Positions 10,977 through 19,870 of a stretch of 64,000 nucleotides of DNA are shown one piece after another (position 1 is the first letter of the stretch; every line of letters begins with the position of its first letter). This stretch comes from Frondihabitans sp. 762G35 (GTDB taxonomy: Bacteria > Actinomycetota > Actinomycetes > Actinomycetales > Microbacteriaceae). The position numbers and the translations under genes were made by a program. Below the pieces are notes generated by a model. It saw only the letters and a list, made by a program, of their open reading frames with translations, was not told the origin of the DNA and did no database searches. The DNA lies in assembly GCF_002074055.1 (NCBI RefSeq), contig NZ_CP014619.1:2046001-2110000 (forward strand), written 5' to 3'.

Positions 10977-11930
10977 ATGACATCCGAGCTCCAGCAGTCC
11001 TTCGCCCGCGTCCGAGACGAGGTCGGCAAGGCGGTCGTCGGCCAGGACGCCGCCGTCTCCGGCCTGATCGTGACCCTGCTCGCCGGCGGCCACGCCCTCC
11101 TGGAGGGCGTCCCGGGGGTGGCCAAGACCCTGCTCGTCCGGGCCCTCAGCCACAGCCTGAGCCTCGACACGACGCGCGTGCAGTTCACCCCGGACCTCAT
11201 GCCCGGCGACATCACCGGTTCGCTCGTGTACGACTCGAAGGCGGGCGAGTTCGAGTTCCGACGCGGGCCCGTCTTCACGAACATCCTGCTCGCCGACGAG
11301 ATCAACCGGACGCCGCCGAAGACGCAGTCCGCGCTGCTCGAGGCGATGGAGGAGCGCCAGGTCTCCGTCGACGGCGTCTCCCGGCCGCTGCCCGAGCCGT
11401 TCCTCGTCGCCGCGACGATGAACCCGGTCGAGTACGAGGGCACCTACACGCTGCCGGAGGCGCAGCTCGACCGCTTCCTGATGAAGCTCACCCTGGGTCT
11501 CCCCGAACGCGACGCCGAGGTCGAGGTGCTCCGGCGGCACGCGTCGGGCTTCTCGCCGCGCGACCTGACCGCCGCCGGGGTCACCCCCGTCCTCGGCGCC
11601 GAGGAGATCGCGGCCGCGAGGCGGGCGGTCGGCGACGTCGGGGTCCGACCCGACGTGCTCGCGTACATGGTCGACCTCGCCCGCGCGACCCGCCAGAGCC
11701 CCTCCGTCAAGATCGGGGTCAGCCCGCGTGGATCGACCGCGCTCCTCGCGGCCTCGAAGGCCTGGGCCTGGCTCACCGGGCTCGACCACATCACCCCCGA
11801 CCACGTGCAGGCGATGGCCCTGCCCGTCCTCCGACACCGCCTGCAGCTGCGACCCGAGGCGGAGCTCGAGGGCGTCGGCGCCGACGGCATCCTGACCTCG
11901 GTCCTGCAGCAGGTCCGCGTCCCGGTCTGA
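10977..11930 (+). CDS. MoxR-family AAA+ ATPase
   Basis: A 317-residue AAA+ ATPase. Walker A GVPGVAKT is at residues 44-51, followed by Walker B ILLADEINR, sensor 1 in AATMNPVEYEGTY and the sensor 2 helix near residue 255. MoxR ATPases act as chaperones that mature or activate partner proteins, often ones with von Willebrand A-like folds such as the DUF58 protein encoded 1 bp downstream. The start at 10977 is preferred: GGAG (10963-10966) lies 10 nt before it but only 1 nt before the alternative ATG at 10968. No specific substrate can be named. Confidence 0.9.
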   Translation: MTSELQQSFARVRDEVGKAVVGQDAAVSGLIVTLLAGGHALLEGVPGVAKTLLVRALSHSLSLDTTRVQFTPDLMPGDITGSLVYDSKAGEFEFRRGPVFTNILLADEINRTPPKTQSALLEAMEERQVSVDGVSRPLPEPFLVAATMNPVEYEGTYTLPEAQLDRFLMKLTLGLPERDAEVEVLRRHASGFSPRDLTAAGVTPVLGAEEIAAARRAVGDVGVRPDVLAYMVDLARATRQSPSVKIGVSPRGSTALLAASKAWAWLTGLDHITPDHVQAMALPVLRHRLQLRPEAELEGVGADGILTSVLQQVRVPV

Positions 11931-11931
11931 C

Positions 11932-13224
11932 ATGGTCGTCACCGGTTGGTTCGTGCTCCTCACGCTGCTCGGCATCGTGCCGATCGTCGCGACGTCGAGC
12001 CCGTGGGCGCTCGTGGGCTGGCTCGGCCTCTGCCTGCTGCTGCTCGTCGTCGACGTGGCCCTGGCGGCGTCTCCGCGGGCCGTCCGCCTGTCGCGCGACC
12101 TGCCTCCGGCGATCCGCCTCGGCGAGAGCGCCCCGTCGGGGCTCACGATCTTCAACGAGGGTCGACGGGTGCTCCGCGGCGTCGCACGAGACGCCTGGCA
12201 GCCGTCGGCGGGAGCCGGTCCGACGCGTTTCGCGCTCGCGATCGCCCCGGGGAGGCAGCGGGTGGTGACGACGACGCTGACGCCCTTCCGCCGGGGTGAA
12301 CGCCGCGCCGAAGCCGTCACCGTCCGCTCGATCGGGCCGCTCCGCCTCGCCGGACGCCAGGCGACCCTGCCGCTGCCCGGGGCTGTCAGGGTGCTCCCCC
12401 GGTTCTCCTCGCGGAAGCACCTCCCCTCGCGGCTCGCCCGCCTCCGCGAACTCGACGGCCGGACCAGCGTCATGATCCGCGGTCAGGGCACGGAGTTCGA
12501 CAGCCTCCGCGACTACGTCCGCGGCGACGACGTCCGCTCGATCGACTGGCGGGCGACCGCGCGCCGCCAGGACCTCATGGTGCGCACCTGGCGCCCCGAG
12601 CGCGACCGCCGCGTCGTCGTCGTGGTGGACAGCGGTCGCACCTCCGCCGCTCGGATCGACGACGAGCCGCGCCTCGACACGGCGTTCGAGTCGGCGCTCC
12701 TCCTCGGCGCGCTCGCGTCCCGGGCGGGCGACCGCGTCGACCTCGCCGTCGTCGACCGCCGCGTCCGCGGCCGCGTGCAGGGCGCGACCGGAGCCGACCT
12801 GCTCTCGGCCATGGTCACGACGATGGCGCCCCTCGATCCCGAGCTCGTCGAGACGGACTGGACGAGCGTGCCGGGTCTCGTCCGCTCGATCACGTCCCAG
12901 CGCTCGCTGGTCGTCCTCGCCACCTCCATCGACGCACCCGGCGCCGCGCGGGGGCTCCTGGCCGCCCTGCCGCAGCTCACGGCGAAGCACCTCGTCGTCG
13001 TGGCGAGCGTCGTCGACCCGGTGCTGAACGAGGCCGCTCGGAACCGGTCGTCGCGCGAGGACATCTACCGGGCCGCCTCCGCCGAGCGCGCACTGCTCGA
13101 CGTCTCCCGCGTCTCCGCGGCCATCCGACAGCTGGGCGCCGATGTCGTCACCGGCTCGCCGGCCGACCTGCCGCCCGCCCTCGCCGACCGCTACCTGGCG
13201 CTGAAGGCGGCCGGACGGCTCTGA
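11932..13224 (+). CDS. DUF58 domain protein (MoxR partner)
   Basis: A 430-residue protein starting 1 bp after the moxR-like stop. Two N-terminal transmembrane helices (residues about 5-43) anchor it. The DUF58 signature EFDSLRDYVRGDDVRSIDWRATAR is around residues 186-209 and leads into a von Willebrand A-like domain with a DSGRTS metal-site-like motif. Such proteins are the usual partners of MoxR ATPases. Cellular role unknown; several homologues affect cell shape or wall stress, so an envelope role is likely but inferred. Confidence 0.87.
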   Translation: MVVTGWFVLLTLLGIVPIVATSSPWALVGWLGLCLLLLVVDVALAASPRAVRLSRDLPPAIRLGESAPSGLTIFNEGRRVLRGVARDAWQPSAGAGPTRFALAIAPGRQRVVTTTLTPFRRGERRAEAVTVRSIGPLRLAGRQATLPLPGAVRVLPRFSSRKHLPSRLARLRELDGRTSVMIRGQGTEFDSLRDYVRGDDVRSIDWRATARRQDLMVRTWRPERDRRVVVVVDSGRTSAARIDDEPRLDTAFESALLLGALASRAGDRVDLAVVDRRVRGRVQGATGADLLSAMVTTMAPLDPELVETDWTSVPGLVRSITSQRSLVVLATSIDAPGAARGLLAALPQLTAKHLVVVASVVDPVLNEAARNRSSREDIYRAASAERALLDVSRVSAAIRQLGADVVTGSPADLPPALADRYLALKAAGRL

Positions 13225-13252
13225 GGTCGCGCCGCAGGAGCCACGCCCCGCC

Positions 13253-14248
13253 TCAGCCGGCGACGAGTCGGCGCGCGCCGGCCTCGAACTCGTCGAGGTC
13301 GCCCGTCTGCCCCGCGCGATGGGCGCGACCGCCGACGATCCACTGGTAGGCGAGGAACAGCGCCAGCGCCACCGTGCCGATCCCGATCTTGATCGGCCAC
13401 GGCCACGGCTGGCGCGTCACGAAGCCCTCGATGACGCCGGAGACGAGGAGCGACAGGATCAGCCCGACCGCGATGGTGATGAGGGCCCGGCCGTCCTCCG
13501 CGAGAGCCTGACCGCGTGTCCGCGCGCCCGGGGCGATCCACGACCAGAAGATGAGGAGCCCCGCGGCCATGCTGACGAACAGGCTGTAGAGCTCCAGCTG
13601 ACCGTGCGGCGCGATGTACAGGAAGAAGTACTTCAGCCGACCCTCGTCGGCGAGGACGCCGGCGCTGAGCCCGACGTTCTGCGCGTTGGTCAGCAGCAGG
13701 TAGGCCGGGTAGATGCCCGTGATCCCGAAGGCGACGGCCTGGGCCGCGATGAAGGCGTTGTTGGTCCAGACCTGGCCGGTGAACGACGACGGGGGGTTGT
13801 TCGAGTAGTAGTCGACGAAGTCGCGGGTGGCGAACTGGCGGCGGAACTCGGGGGTGCCGAACGTGGCGAGGACGGCCGGGTTGGTCGCCGCCCAGACGCC
13901 GAAGAGGACGGCGACGACCGCCGTGACCCCCGCGACGACCAGCGACAGCCACCGGACCCGGTAGAGGGCGGCCGGGAGCTGCAGGAGGAAGAACCCGGGC
14001 ACCTGGGAGGCGAGGTTGCGGCCGGCCCCGGTGAAACGCAGCCGCGACCGGGAGAGGGTCAACGACAGGCGCTCGCTCGTGGGGGTCGTGCCCGACGACG
14101 ACTTGAGGCTCGAGAGCTGCGTGGCCCCGGACTGGTAGAGCTCGACCAGGCGGTCGGCCTCGGCTCCCGTGAACCGCCTCCGGCGGGAGAGCGCGTCGAG
14201 CTCGTCCCAGTCGCTGGAGTGGGCTCCGGTGTAGGCGTCGAGATCCAT
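13253..14248 (-). CDS. SpoIIM-family (stage II sporulation protein M-like) membrane protein
   Basis: A 331-residue polytopic protein of the SpoIIM/DUF95 family. A soluble N-terminal segment of about 110 residues is followed by about six membrane helices; the family signature region NNAFIAAQAVAFGITGIYPAY and the APHGQLE motif are present. Non-sporulating actinobacteria carry this gene next to MoxR/DUF58 and RDD genes, so a role in peptidoglycan or envelope maintenance is more likely than sporulation. It is divergent from the RDD gene with only 18 bp between start codons, and converges on the DUF58 gene. Confidence 0.87.
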   Translation of the reverse strand: MDLDAYTGAHSSDWDELDALSRRRRFTGAEADRLVELYQSGATQLSSLKSSSGTTPTSERLSLTLSRSRLRFTGAGRNLASQVPGFFLLQLPAALYRVRWLSLVVAGVTAVVAVLFGVWAATNPAVLATFGTPEFRRQFATRDFVDYYSNNPPSSFTGQVWTNNAFIAAQAVAFGITGIYPAYLLLTNAQNVGLSAGVLADEGRLKYFFLYIAPHGQLELYSLFVSMAAGLLIFWSWIAPGARTRGQALAEDGRALITIAVGLILSLLVSGVIEGFVTRQPWPWPIKIGIGTVALALFLAYQWIVGGRAHRAGQTGDLDEFEAGARRLVAG

Positions 14249-14266
14249 TCTGATTAGATACTAGGC
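14249..14266. promoter_or_regulatory. 18-bp divergent start region, likely two leaderless promoters
   Basis: The two ATG codons (14248 minus, 14267 plus) are 18 bp apart. The central TAGATACTA (14255-14263) offers a -10 on the plus strand (TAGATA or GATACT) and on the minus strand (TAGTAT or TATCTA), 4-9 nt from each start. There is no room for a ribosome binding site, so both mRNAs probably begin at or near the start codon. Confidence 0.6.
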
Positions 14267-15136
14267 ATGAGAGGCCGACGAGCGCTCCGAGCAGCCCCAC
14301 CGGCCTTCGATGTGTTCGAGGCCGACGAGGACGAGCTGGTGACCGGCGAGGCCGTCGGGCTCGACCTCCGGCCGGCCGGCTTCGTGCTCCGGCTCGCCGG
14401 GGTCGCGATCGACTACGTCGTCTACGCGATCGTGCTGATCGGGCTCCTCCTCCTGCTGAGCATGGCGGCCGACGCGGCGCTCGTCGACGAATCGACCGGG
14501 AGCGCTCTCGCCATCGCGTCCGTCGTCCTGGCCCTCGTCGTCGCCCCGACGGCGATCGAGACCGCCACGAAGGGCAGGTCGATCGGCAAGTACGCGGTCG
14601 GCGCCCGGGTGGTGCGGCTCGACGGCGGCGCCATCGGGTTCCGTCACGCCTTCACCCGCGCGCTCGTCGGGATCCTGGAGATCGTCATGACGGCGGGCGG
14701 CCTCGCCGTGATCGTCGCTCTGCTCAACCGGCGCTCGAGACGGCTCGGAGACCTCCTCGCGGGCACCTACGCCCTCGGTGAGCGGCCTCCCCGCGCGGGG
14801 CGCATCGTCCACCGGGTGCCACCCGAGCTCGAGGCGTGGTCGCGGACGGCCGACGTGGCCCGGCTCCCCGACTCGCTCGCTCGGCGGCTGTCGGCGTTCC
14901 TGCAGCAGGCGCCGCGGCTCCTGCCCGAGAGCAGGATCCGCGTGGCCGGCGCGCTCGCCGCCGAAGCGTCCGCGTACGTGTCGCCTCTCCCCGCCGTCGA
15001 CGCGGAGACCTTCGTGATCGCGGTGTCGGCGGTCCGCCGCGACCGCGAGGCGCGCGCCCTCGCCGCCGAGGCCGGACACCTCGACCGGCTGGCGCCCGCC
15101 CTCGAGAAGCTGCCGCAGGGGTTCCCCCGCCGCTGA
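14267..15136 (+). CDS. RDD-family membrane protein
   Basis: A 289-residue protein. The RDD domain spans about residues 40-165 with three membrane helices; the characteristic Arg and Asp residues appear in GFVLRLAGVAIDYVVY and in RRLGDLLAGTY. A long soluble C-terminal tail follows. RDD proteins are of mixed or unknown function (some are Na+/H+ antiporters). This one belongs to the MoxR-linked envelope cluster by position and is divergent from the SpoIIM-like gene. Confidence 0.86.
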   Translation: MRGRRALRAAPPAFDVFEADEDELVTGEAVGLDLRPAGFVLRLAGVAIDYVVYAIVLIGLLLLLSMAADAALVDESTGSALAIASVVLALVVAPTAIETATKGRSIGKYAVGARVVRLDGGAIGFRHAFTRALVGILEIVMTAGGLAVIVALLNRRSRRLGDLLAGTYALGERPPRAGRIVHRVPPELEAWSRTADVARLPDSLARRLSAFLQQAPRLLPESRIRVAGALAAEASAYVSPLPAVDAETFVIAVSAVRRDREARALAAEAGHLDRLAPALEKLPQGFPRR

Positions 15137-15188
15137 GGCGGACGAGCCCCTCACCGCCGCGCGAGCCCGTCGGGCGGGCAGCGCGCCG

Positions 15189-17465
15189 TCAGCGCCGGAG
15201 CCGCAGGCTGTTCCCCACGACGACGAGCGACGACAGCGCCATGGCGAGCCCGGACACCACGGGGTTGAGAAGACCCAGCATGGCGATCGGCAGGGCAGCC
15301 ACGTTGTAGGCGAAGGCCCAGAACAGATTGCTCCTGATGATCCGGAGGGTCCGCCTCGACAGCCGGATCGACTCCGCCACCAGCGTCGGGTCGTCGCGCA
15401 CGAGGGTGATGTCGCTCGCCTCGATCGCGGCGTCCGTCCCGCCCCCGAGGGCGATGCCGAGGTTCGCCCCGGCCAGGGCCGCGGCGTCGTTCACGCCGTC
15501 GCCGACCATCGCGACGATGCGTCCCTCCGCCTGCAACCGGCGGATCTCGGCGAGCTTCCCGTCGGGGAGGACTCCGGCGACCACCCGGTCGATGCCGACG
15601 CGTCCGGCGACCGCGCGGGCCGCCCGCTCGTTGTCGCCGGTGAGGAGGATCGGCTCGAGCCCGAGGGCGCGGAGCTCGTCGACGGCCTCGCGGCTCGTCG
15701 CCCGGACCTCGTCGCCCACCGCGACGACCCCGAGGGCGCGCCCGTCCCGGGCGACGGCGACGGCCGTCAGACCGTCGGCCTCGGCGTCCGCCACGGCGGC
15801 GGCGAGTCGGTCGTCGAGGACGACCGCCCACGCGGAGGCGAGCCAGGCCGGGCGGCCCACCGCGACGACGGACCCGTCGACCGTACCGCTCACGCCGAGC
15901 CCGCGGGTCGAGACGAAGTCGCGGGTGTCGGGACGGTCGGACGCCGGAGCGGCCTGCGCGATGGCGCGACCGACCGGGTGCTCGGAGAGCGACTCGAGCG
16001 CGGCGGCCGACCGGAGGAGGGCATCCTGCGATTCGCCGTCCGCGACCGTGACGCGAGCCACCGTCATGACGCCGGTCGTCAGGGTGCCCGTCTTGTCGAG
16101 GACGACCGTGTCGACCGTGCCCGCCTGCTCGAGCATCTGCGGACCGCGGATCAGCACGCCCCGGCGCGCGCCGCGCCCCGTCCCGACGAGGAGAGCCGTC
16201 GGGGTCGCGAGCCCCAGAGCGCACGGGCAGGCGATGATGATCGTCGCGACGGCGGCGGTCACGGCGAGTTCGACGGAGTGCCCCGTGACGAGCCAGCCGA
16301 CGAACGTCAGGGCGGCCAGCAGGATCACGACGGGCACGAAGATCCCGGACACCCGGTCGGCGAGACGCTGGACCCGTGCCTTGCCGGTCTGCGCCTCCTC
16401 GACCAGGTGTGCGATGTGCGCGAGCTGCGTGTCGCGCCCGACTCTGCTCGCGCGGACGGTGAGATGCCCGCCGGCGTTCAGGGTGCCGCCGGCGACGGCA
16501 TCGCCCTCGGCCACCTCGACGGGGACGGACTCCCCCGTCAGGAGACTCGCGTCGACAGCCGACGAGCCGGCGACGACGACGCCGTCGGTCGCGACCTTCT
16601 CGCCCGGGCGGACGACGAAGACGTCGCCGACGGCGAGAGAGGACGCGTCGACCCGCTCCTCGCGACCGTCGACGAGCCTCGTGGCCTCCGTGGCCCCGAG
16701 GTCGAGGAGCGCGTGGAGGTCTCGGCCGCTGCGCTCCCGCGCTCGGGCCTCGAGGTACCGGCCGGCCAGGAGGAACGTGGTGACGGCGGCTGCGACCTCG
16801 AGGTAGACGTCCTGCGAGGAGGCGTCGGCCCGCCCGACGAGCTGCAGCGTCATGTGCATGCCCGGCGCCCCCGCCCCGCCCCAGAACAGCGCGGAGACCG
16901 ACCAGCCGAAGGAGGCGATGACGCCGAGACTGATCAGGGTGTCCATGCCGACGGCCAGGTGACGGGCCTGCCGCCAGGCGGTCCGGTGGAAGGGCAGAGC
17001 CCCCCAGACGGCGACCGGAGCGGCCAGCGCGAACGCGAGCCACTGCCAGTTCGCGAACTGCAGGGCCGGGATCATCGACATCAGGAAGACCGGGACCGTG
17101 AGGACGGCCGAGACGACCAGGCGCTGGCGCAGGGCGCCGGCCGAGCCGTGGTCGTGCTCCTGTCCGGCCGCGTGGTCGTGGTCGTGGCCCGAGGTGTCGG
17201 AGGGGGCGTCGGGAGCGGGGCGCGTGGGCCGCGGCTCCTGCCGGATGCTCGCGCCGTATCCCGCGGCGGACACGGCCGCCACGGCGTCATCGTCGGAGAC
17301 CCCGGCCGGGAGCTCGACGCGGGCGCGCTCGGTGGCCAGGTTGACGGCGGCGGTGGCGCCCGGGATCCGGTTCAGTTTCCGCTCGACCCGCTGCGCGCAC
17401 GACGCGCAGGTCATGCCCGAGATGTCGAGGTCGAGGGTGCGCGCCGTTCCGTCGATCTCCGTCAC
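15189..17465 (-). CDS. copA: Copper-exporting P1B-type ATPase CopA
   Basis: A 758-residue Cu+ efflux pump. An N-terminal metal-binding domain has MTCASC at residues 18-23, and a His/Asp-rich linker (residues 94-106) may bind extra metal. Membrane helices follow, then the actuator motif TGES (310-313), the transport-site CPC (413-415), the phosphorylation motif DKTGT (457-461) and the GDGxND hinge. The start is GTG 17465, overlapping the copZ stop as GTGA. It is the last gene of csoR-copZ-copA and is expected to be induced by copper through release of CsoR. All catalytic motifs are intact. Confidence 0.96.
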   Translation of the reverse strand: MTEIDGTARTLDLDISGMTCASCAQRVERKLNRIPGATAAVNLATERARVELPAGVSDDDAVAAVSAAGYGASIRQEPRPTRPAPDAPSDTSGHDHDHAAGQEHDHGSAGALRQRLVVSAVLTVPVFLMSMIPALQFANWQWLAFALAAPVAVWGALPFHRTAWRQARHLAVGMDTLISLGVIASFGWSVSALFWGGAGAPGMHMTLQLVGRADASSQDVYLEVAAAVTTFLLAGRYLEARARERSGRDLHALLDLGATEATRLVDGREERVDASSLAVGDVFVVRPGEKVATDGVVVAGSSAVDASLLTGESVPVEVAEGDAVAGGTLNAGGHLTVRASRVGRDTQLAHIAHLVEEAQTGKARVQRLADRVSGIFVPVVILLAALTFVGWLVTGHSVELAVTAAVATIIIACPCALGLATPTALLVGTGRGARRGVLIRGPQMLEQAGTVDTVVLDKTGTLTTGVMTVARVTVADGESQDALLRSAAALESLSEHPVGRAIAQAAPASDRPDTRDFVSTRGLGVSGTVDGSVVAVGRPAWLASAWAVVLDDRLAAAVADAEADGLTAVAVARDGRALGVVAVGDEVRATSREAVDELRALGLEPILLTGDNERAARAVAGRVGIDRVVAGVLPDGKLAEIRRLQAEGRIVAMVGDGVNDAAALAGANLGIALGGGTDAAIEASDITLVRDDPTLVAESIRLSRRTLRIIRSNLFWAFAYNVAALPIAMLGLLNPVVSGLAMALSSLVVVGNSLRLRR

Positions 17466-17683
17466 GAGCGGTCGGCCACGCCGTACCCGGCCTCGTCGAC
17501 GGCCTCGCGGACGAGAGCGTCGTCGAGCGGGGCGGCGCTCGTGACGAGGACCGCGCTCGAGGCGCCCGGGCGCAGCTCGACGTCGACACCGGTCACCCCG
17601 TCGACGGCGGAGAGCTCGGTCGTGACGGCGCGGACGCAGTGCACGCAGGTCATTCCGTCGACGAGGTAGGTGGTGGTGGTCAT
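17462..17683 (-). CDS. copZ: CopZ-type copper chaperone
   Basis: A 73-residue single heavy-metal-associated domain. The metal site is MTCVHC at residues 11-16 in an otherwise standard ferredoxin-like fold (GYGV near the C-terminus). It carries Cu+ to the CopA pump encoded just downstream, to which it is coupled by a 4-bp overlap. The start is ATG 17683, preceded by AAAGGCGA. The T-rich N-terminus (MTTTTY) is low in complexity but unremarkable. It lies 56 bp after csoR. Confidence 0.93.
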   Translation of the reverse strand: MTTTTYLVDGMTCVHCVRAVTTELSAVDGVTGVDVELRPGASSAVLVTSAAPLDDALVREAVDEAGYGVADRS

Positions 17684-17739
17684 GGTGTCGCCTTTCGCGT
17701 CGGGGTCGGGGTGCGGGGCAGGAGCCTCGGGGCGAGGCC

Positions 17740-18039
17740 TCACGAGCGCACCAGTCGCGCGATCGCGGCCGACGCCTCCCGCACCTTCTGATCGGCCACG
17801 TCGCCGCCCTCCCGGGCCGCCTGGGCGACGCAGTGGGCGAGGTGGTCCTCGAGGAGCTGGAGCGCGACGGTCTCGAGCGCCCTGGTGGCGGCGGAGACCT
17901 GCGTGAGGATGTCGATGCAGTAGGTGTCGTCCTCGACCATCCGCTGGATGCCCCGGACCTGCCCCTCTGCTCGCTTGAGCCTCTTGATGATCACGGCCTT
18001 GTCTCGGGCGTACCCGACGCTCGTGTGCTCGTGTTCCAT
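17740..18039 (-). CDS. csoR: Copper-sensing repressor CsoR
   Basis: A 99-residue all-helical repressor of the CsoR/RcnR family. The Cu+ ligand set is complete: Cys (TYCIDIL), then His and Cys in EDHLAHCV, the Cys-His-Cys pattern of true CsoR proteins. The conserved KRLKRAEGQVRGI helix is at residues 19-31. Copper binding releases it from DNA. It heads the csoR-copZ-copA operon, and two CsoR-type operators lie in its own promoter, so autoregulation is expected. The start is ATG 18039 with GAGAGG 5 nt upstream. Confidence 0.95.
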   Translation of the reverse strand: MEHEHTSVGYARDKAVIIKRLKRAEGQVRGIQRMVEDDTYCIDILTQVSAATRALETVALQLLEDHLAHCVAQAAREGGDVADQKVREASAAIARLVRS

Positions 18040-18051
18040 GCCTGCCTCTCA

Positions 18052-18066
18052 TACCCCCTGGGGGTA
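18052..18066 (-). promoter_or_regulatory. CsoR operator, proximal
   Basis: TACCCCCTGGGGGTA is a perfect 15-bp palindrome 12 bp before the csoR start. It matches the known TACCC-N-GGGTA type of CsoR site. It overlaps the likely transcription start downstream of a -10-like TAGGGT at 18069-18074 (minus strand). Confidence 0.85.
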
Positions 18067-18094
18067 CAACCCTACGCCCGTCCTCGTCCTGGCG

Positions 18095-18111
18095 ATACCC
18101 CAAGGGGGTAT
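18095..18111 (-). promoter_or_regulatory. CsoR operator, distal
   Basis: ATACCCCAAGGGGGTAT is a near-perfect palindrome of the same class. Its centre is 44 bp from that of the proximal site, so the two sites flank the -10 and lie on about the same face of the helix (four turns). It overlaps the expected -35 region. Confidence 0.82.
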
Positions 18112-18128
18112 TCGGAGCCAGGACCGCG

Positions 18129-18160
18129 AAAAGGCCCGCCCCGGTGACGGGACGGGCCTT
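18129..18160 (-). terminator. Rho-independent terminator after manB
   Basis: The stem AAGGCCCG / CGGGCCTT with an inner CCCG / CGGG pairing spans 18131-18160. On the minus strand it is followed by TTTTCGCGG. It lies 12 bp past the manB stop and separates manB from the upstream copper operon promoter. Confidence 0.85.
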
Positions 18161-18172
18161 CCTCGAGCGGGA

Positions 18173-19594
18173 CTACTGGCGGATGAGCGCGAGCACGGCG
18201 TCGCGCACGCGCGCCATGCCGCTCGGCGTCGCCGCCTCGGCGTTGAGGCGCAGCAGCGGCTCCGTGTTCGACGGCCGCACGTTGAACCACCAGAACTCGC
18301 CGTCGTCGTACGAGCCCGAGACCGTGAGACCGTCGAGCTCGTCGAAGTCGCCCTTGCCGGTGTAGGCGTCCACGATGCGTGCGTAGGCGGCGGGGACGTC
18401 CACGACGGTCGAGTTGATCTCACCGCTGGCGGAGTAGGGCGTGTAGCGGTCGGTGAGCACGGACAGCGGGTCGGGCCCGGCGCCGAACTCGGCGAGCACG
18501 TGGAGCGCGGCCAGCATGCCGTTGTCGGCACCCCAGAAGTCGCGGAAGTAGTAGTGCGCGGAGTGCTCGCCGCCGAAGATGGCGCCGGTGGCCTTCATCT
18601 CGTCCTTGATCAGCGAGTGGCCGACGCGCGTGCGGACCGGGGTCGCTCCGGCCTGCTCGATCGCCTCGGGGACGGCGCGCGACGTGATGAGGTTGTGGAT
18701 GACCGAGATCGACTCGTCGGGCGCGGCGGCGCGGACTCGGGCGATCTCGCGGACGGCCACGATGGCGGCCACCGCCGAGGGGGTGACGGCGTCGCCCTTC
18801 TCGTCGACGACGAAGCAGCGGTCGGCGTCGCCGTCGAAGGCGAGACCCAGGTCGGCGCCGTGCTCCACGACGGCCTTCTGGAGGTCGACGAGGTTCGCGG
18901 GCTCGAGGGGGTTCGCCTCGTGGTTGGGGAAGGTGCCGTCGAGCTCGAAGTAGAGCGGGATGATCTCGATGGGCAGCTCGGGAAGGCCCGCGGCCGTGCC
19001 GAGGACGGCCGGCACCGTGAGGCCGCCCATGCCGTTGCCGGCGTCCACGACGATCTTGATGGGGCGGATCGCCGAGAGGTCGACGAGCTGGCGGAGGTAC
19101 GCCGCGTAGGAGGGCAGCGCGTCGAACGGCGTGACCGTGCCCCGCTCGCCGCCCGCCGTGATGCCGTCGGCGAGGAAGCCCGCTGCACGGTCGCGGATCG
19201 ACGAGAGGCCCGTGTCGAGGCTGATGCCCTGGGCTCCGGCGCGGGAGAACTTGATGCCGTTGTAGGTGGCCGGGTTGTGGCTCGCCGTGAACATGGCGGC
19301 GGGAGCGTTCCGCGATCCGGAGGCGAAGTACGTCTCGTCGGTCGAGCAGAGTCCGAGCAGCGTCACGTTCGCACCGCGCGCCGTCGCGCCGCGCGAGAAC
19401 GCCTCGGCGAAGCCCGGCGACGAGTCGCGCATGTCGTGGCCGACGACGATCTCGTCGGCGCCGGAGCCGATCTCGTCGGCGAACGCGGCACCGAAGGCCT
19501 CGACGACCTCGGGCGTGAGCTGGGAGCCGACCAGGCCGCGGACGTCGTAGGTCTTGACGAAGGCGGTGAGGTCTACGGGCGTTTCAGAAGTCAT
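18173..19594 (-). CDS. manB: Phosphomannomutase/phosphoglucomutase
   Basis: A 473-residue alpha-D-phosphohexomutase that converts mannose-6-P to mannose-1-P, the precursor of GDP-mannose. The four signature loops are intact: phosphoserine loop TASHNP (Ser105), Mg loop DGDADR (254-259), sugar loop GEHSAHYYF and phosphate loop RPSNTEPLLR. The neighbours (DUF3499, metallopeptidase-like gene, whiB2) match the mycobacterial manB region. A -10 TAGTTT (19601-19606) lies 6 nt before the ATG, so this gene probably also has a leaderless transcript. It overlaps the DUF3499 gene by 11 bp. Confidence 0.95.
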   Translation of the reverse strand: MTSETPVDLTAFVKTYDVRGLVGSQLTPEVVEAFGAAFADEIGSGADEIVVGHDMRDSSPGFAEAFSRGATARGANVTLLGLCSTDETYFASGSRNAPAAMFTASHNPATYNGIKFSRAGAQGISLDTGLSSIRDRAAGFLADGITAGGERGTVTPFDALPSYAAYLRQLVDLSAIRPIKIVVDAGNGMGGLTVPAVLGTAAGLPELPIEIIPLYFELDGTFPNHEANPLEPANLVDLQKAVVEHGADLGLAFDGDADRCFVVDEKGDAVTPSAVAAIVAVREIARVRAAAPDESISVIHNLITSRAVPEAIEQAGATPVRTRVGHSLIKDEMKATGAIFGGEHSAHYYFRDFWGADNGMLAALHVLAEFGAGPDPLSVLTDRYTPYSASGEINSTVVDVPAAYARIVDAYTGKGDFDELDGLTVSGSYDDGEFWWFNVRPSNTEPLLRLNAEAATPSGMARVRDAVLALIRQ

Positions 19595-19796
19595 TCCCCA
19601 AAACTACATGCCGGACGACCTGCCACCCCTGCGGAGCGGACAACCGCTCGGCGTGCCGCTCGCAGAGGTCGTAGCCGTGAGGCTCAACGGTCGTGCTGAG
19701 CGGCCCGACGACCGCCATCGAGTCGGCGTAGTCGTACGTCAGAGTCGCCACGGCCTCGTTCTGGCACGTGACCTTGCTGCAGGGTCGCCCGTTCAT
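19584..19796 (-). CDS. DUF3499 family protein, short form
   Basis: A 70-residue protein with the DUF3499 core: two CxxxxC-like pairs (CSKVTC near the N-terminus, and YDLCERHAERL), suggesting a small metal-binding fold. Homologues are often 110-140 residues with a variable tail; this copy ends soon after the conserved HAERLSAPQGWQVVR segment. It is directly upstream of manB and overlaps it by 11 bp. Function unknown; the association with manB is conserved across actinobacteria. Confidence 0.86.
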   Translation of the reverse strand: MNGRPCSKVTCQNEAVATLTYDYADSMAVVGPLSTTVEPHGYDLCERHAERLSAPQGWQVVRHVVLGNDF

Positions 19797-19870
19797 CTGG
19801 GCTCCACCCTAACCCCGCGAGGGTCGGGAGACCGCGCGCCGCCCGGGGCGCGCGCGACTACCATGAACGG

